A stretch of 38,228 nt of DNA, taken from the IMG/VR virus record IMGVR_UViG_3300036806_000270, positions 1 to 38,228 of that record, one strand, 5' to 3'. Both the position numbers and the translations under genes were made by a program. Every line of letters starts with the position of its first letter. Within the stretch, counting starts at the first letter, position 1. This DNA comes from a virus. The notes beneath the pieces are model-generated. The model did not search any database and was not told the DNA's origin. It saw nothing but the letters and a program-made list of their open reading frames with translations. Below are positions 38,228 to 38,228 of this stretch, piece after piece.

Positions 38228-38228
38228 C

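Noticed and set aside
1-38228. CRISPR array
   Set aside because: No regularly spaced direct repeats with unique spacers. The only tandem repeats are the 54-bp and 9-bp coding repeats, which have no spacers.
1-38228. Circular complete genome (edges joining)
   Set aside because: Reading the left plus gene backward over a joined edge does not continue its pattern convincingly, and the right minus gene would collide with it. No terminal repeat is visible.

Overview
The window is very GC-rich (by eye) and carries most of the morphogenesis genes of a tailed phage or prophage of the HK97-like siphovirus type. Identification rests on readable motifs and gene order: HNH endonuclease, ParB-like protein, small and large terminase, portal, S78 prohead protease, HK97-fold capsid, gp6-, gp7-, gp10- and gp11-like connectors, tail tube, frameshifted tail chaperones and tape measure. 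The host is probably a high-GC bacterium. A planctomycete is plausible from the style of the small accessory proteins (Cys-rich, SH3-like, J-domain, LamG with Ala/Gly repeats), but that is an inference. I see no integrase, repressor, replication gene or recognisable endolysin, and both edges cut through genes, so the element is incomplete here.

Layout. (1) 2-6576, plus strand: a tail-fibre/adsorption-like module with a truncated beta-helix protein, a GT-A glycosyltransferase-like protein, a LamG protein with 54-bp (18-residue) repeats, and several structural-type unknowns. (2) 6584-8581, plus: HNH nuclease, ParB-like protein and a small methyltransferase with a Trm1-type DVDPYGSP motif. (3) 8554-10231, minus: an island with a radical SAM (spore-photoproduct-lyase-like) protein, a basic unknown downstream, a good promoter-like sequence, and a short basic protein. 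(4) 10299-23128, plus: packaging, head and connector genes, then tail tube and tail chaperones. The chaperones carry a textbook A-AAA-AAG slippery site that joins G to T by -1 frameshifting. (5) 23109-27264, plus: tape measure and four distal tail-type proteins. (6) 27298-28528: a secreted coiled-coil protein on minus, an unusual gap, and a small plus-strand gene ending in a clear intrinsic terminator. (7) 38227-28626, minus: a long, tightly coupled operon of about 18 mostly unknown genes, many joined by 4-bp ATGA/GTGA/TTGA overlaps. It includes a 1051-residue multidomain protein, a frameshifted J-domain gene, Cys-rich and SH3-like small proteins, and two tiny membrane proteins at its end.

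How it fits together. HNH, terminase and portal package DNA. The protease, capsid and decoration-type proteins build the head. The gp6/7/10/11-like proteins join head to tail. The tube, G/GT chaperones and tape measure build a fairly short non-contractile tail. The beta-helix, LamG and glycosyltransferase genes probably govern surface recognition or its modification. The minus operon is likely an accessory or early region of unknown role and is the least described part. Non-coding features include a four-copy palindrome (GGAGGGC-NN-GCCCTCC), two large hairpins flanking the gene after the capsid gene, and tRNA T-arm-like fragments.
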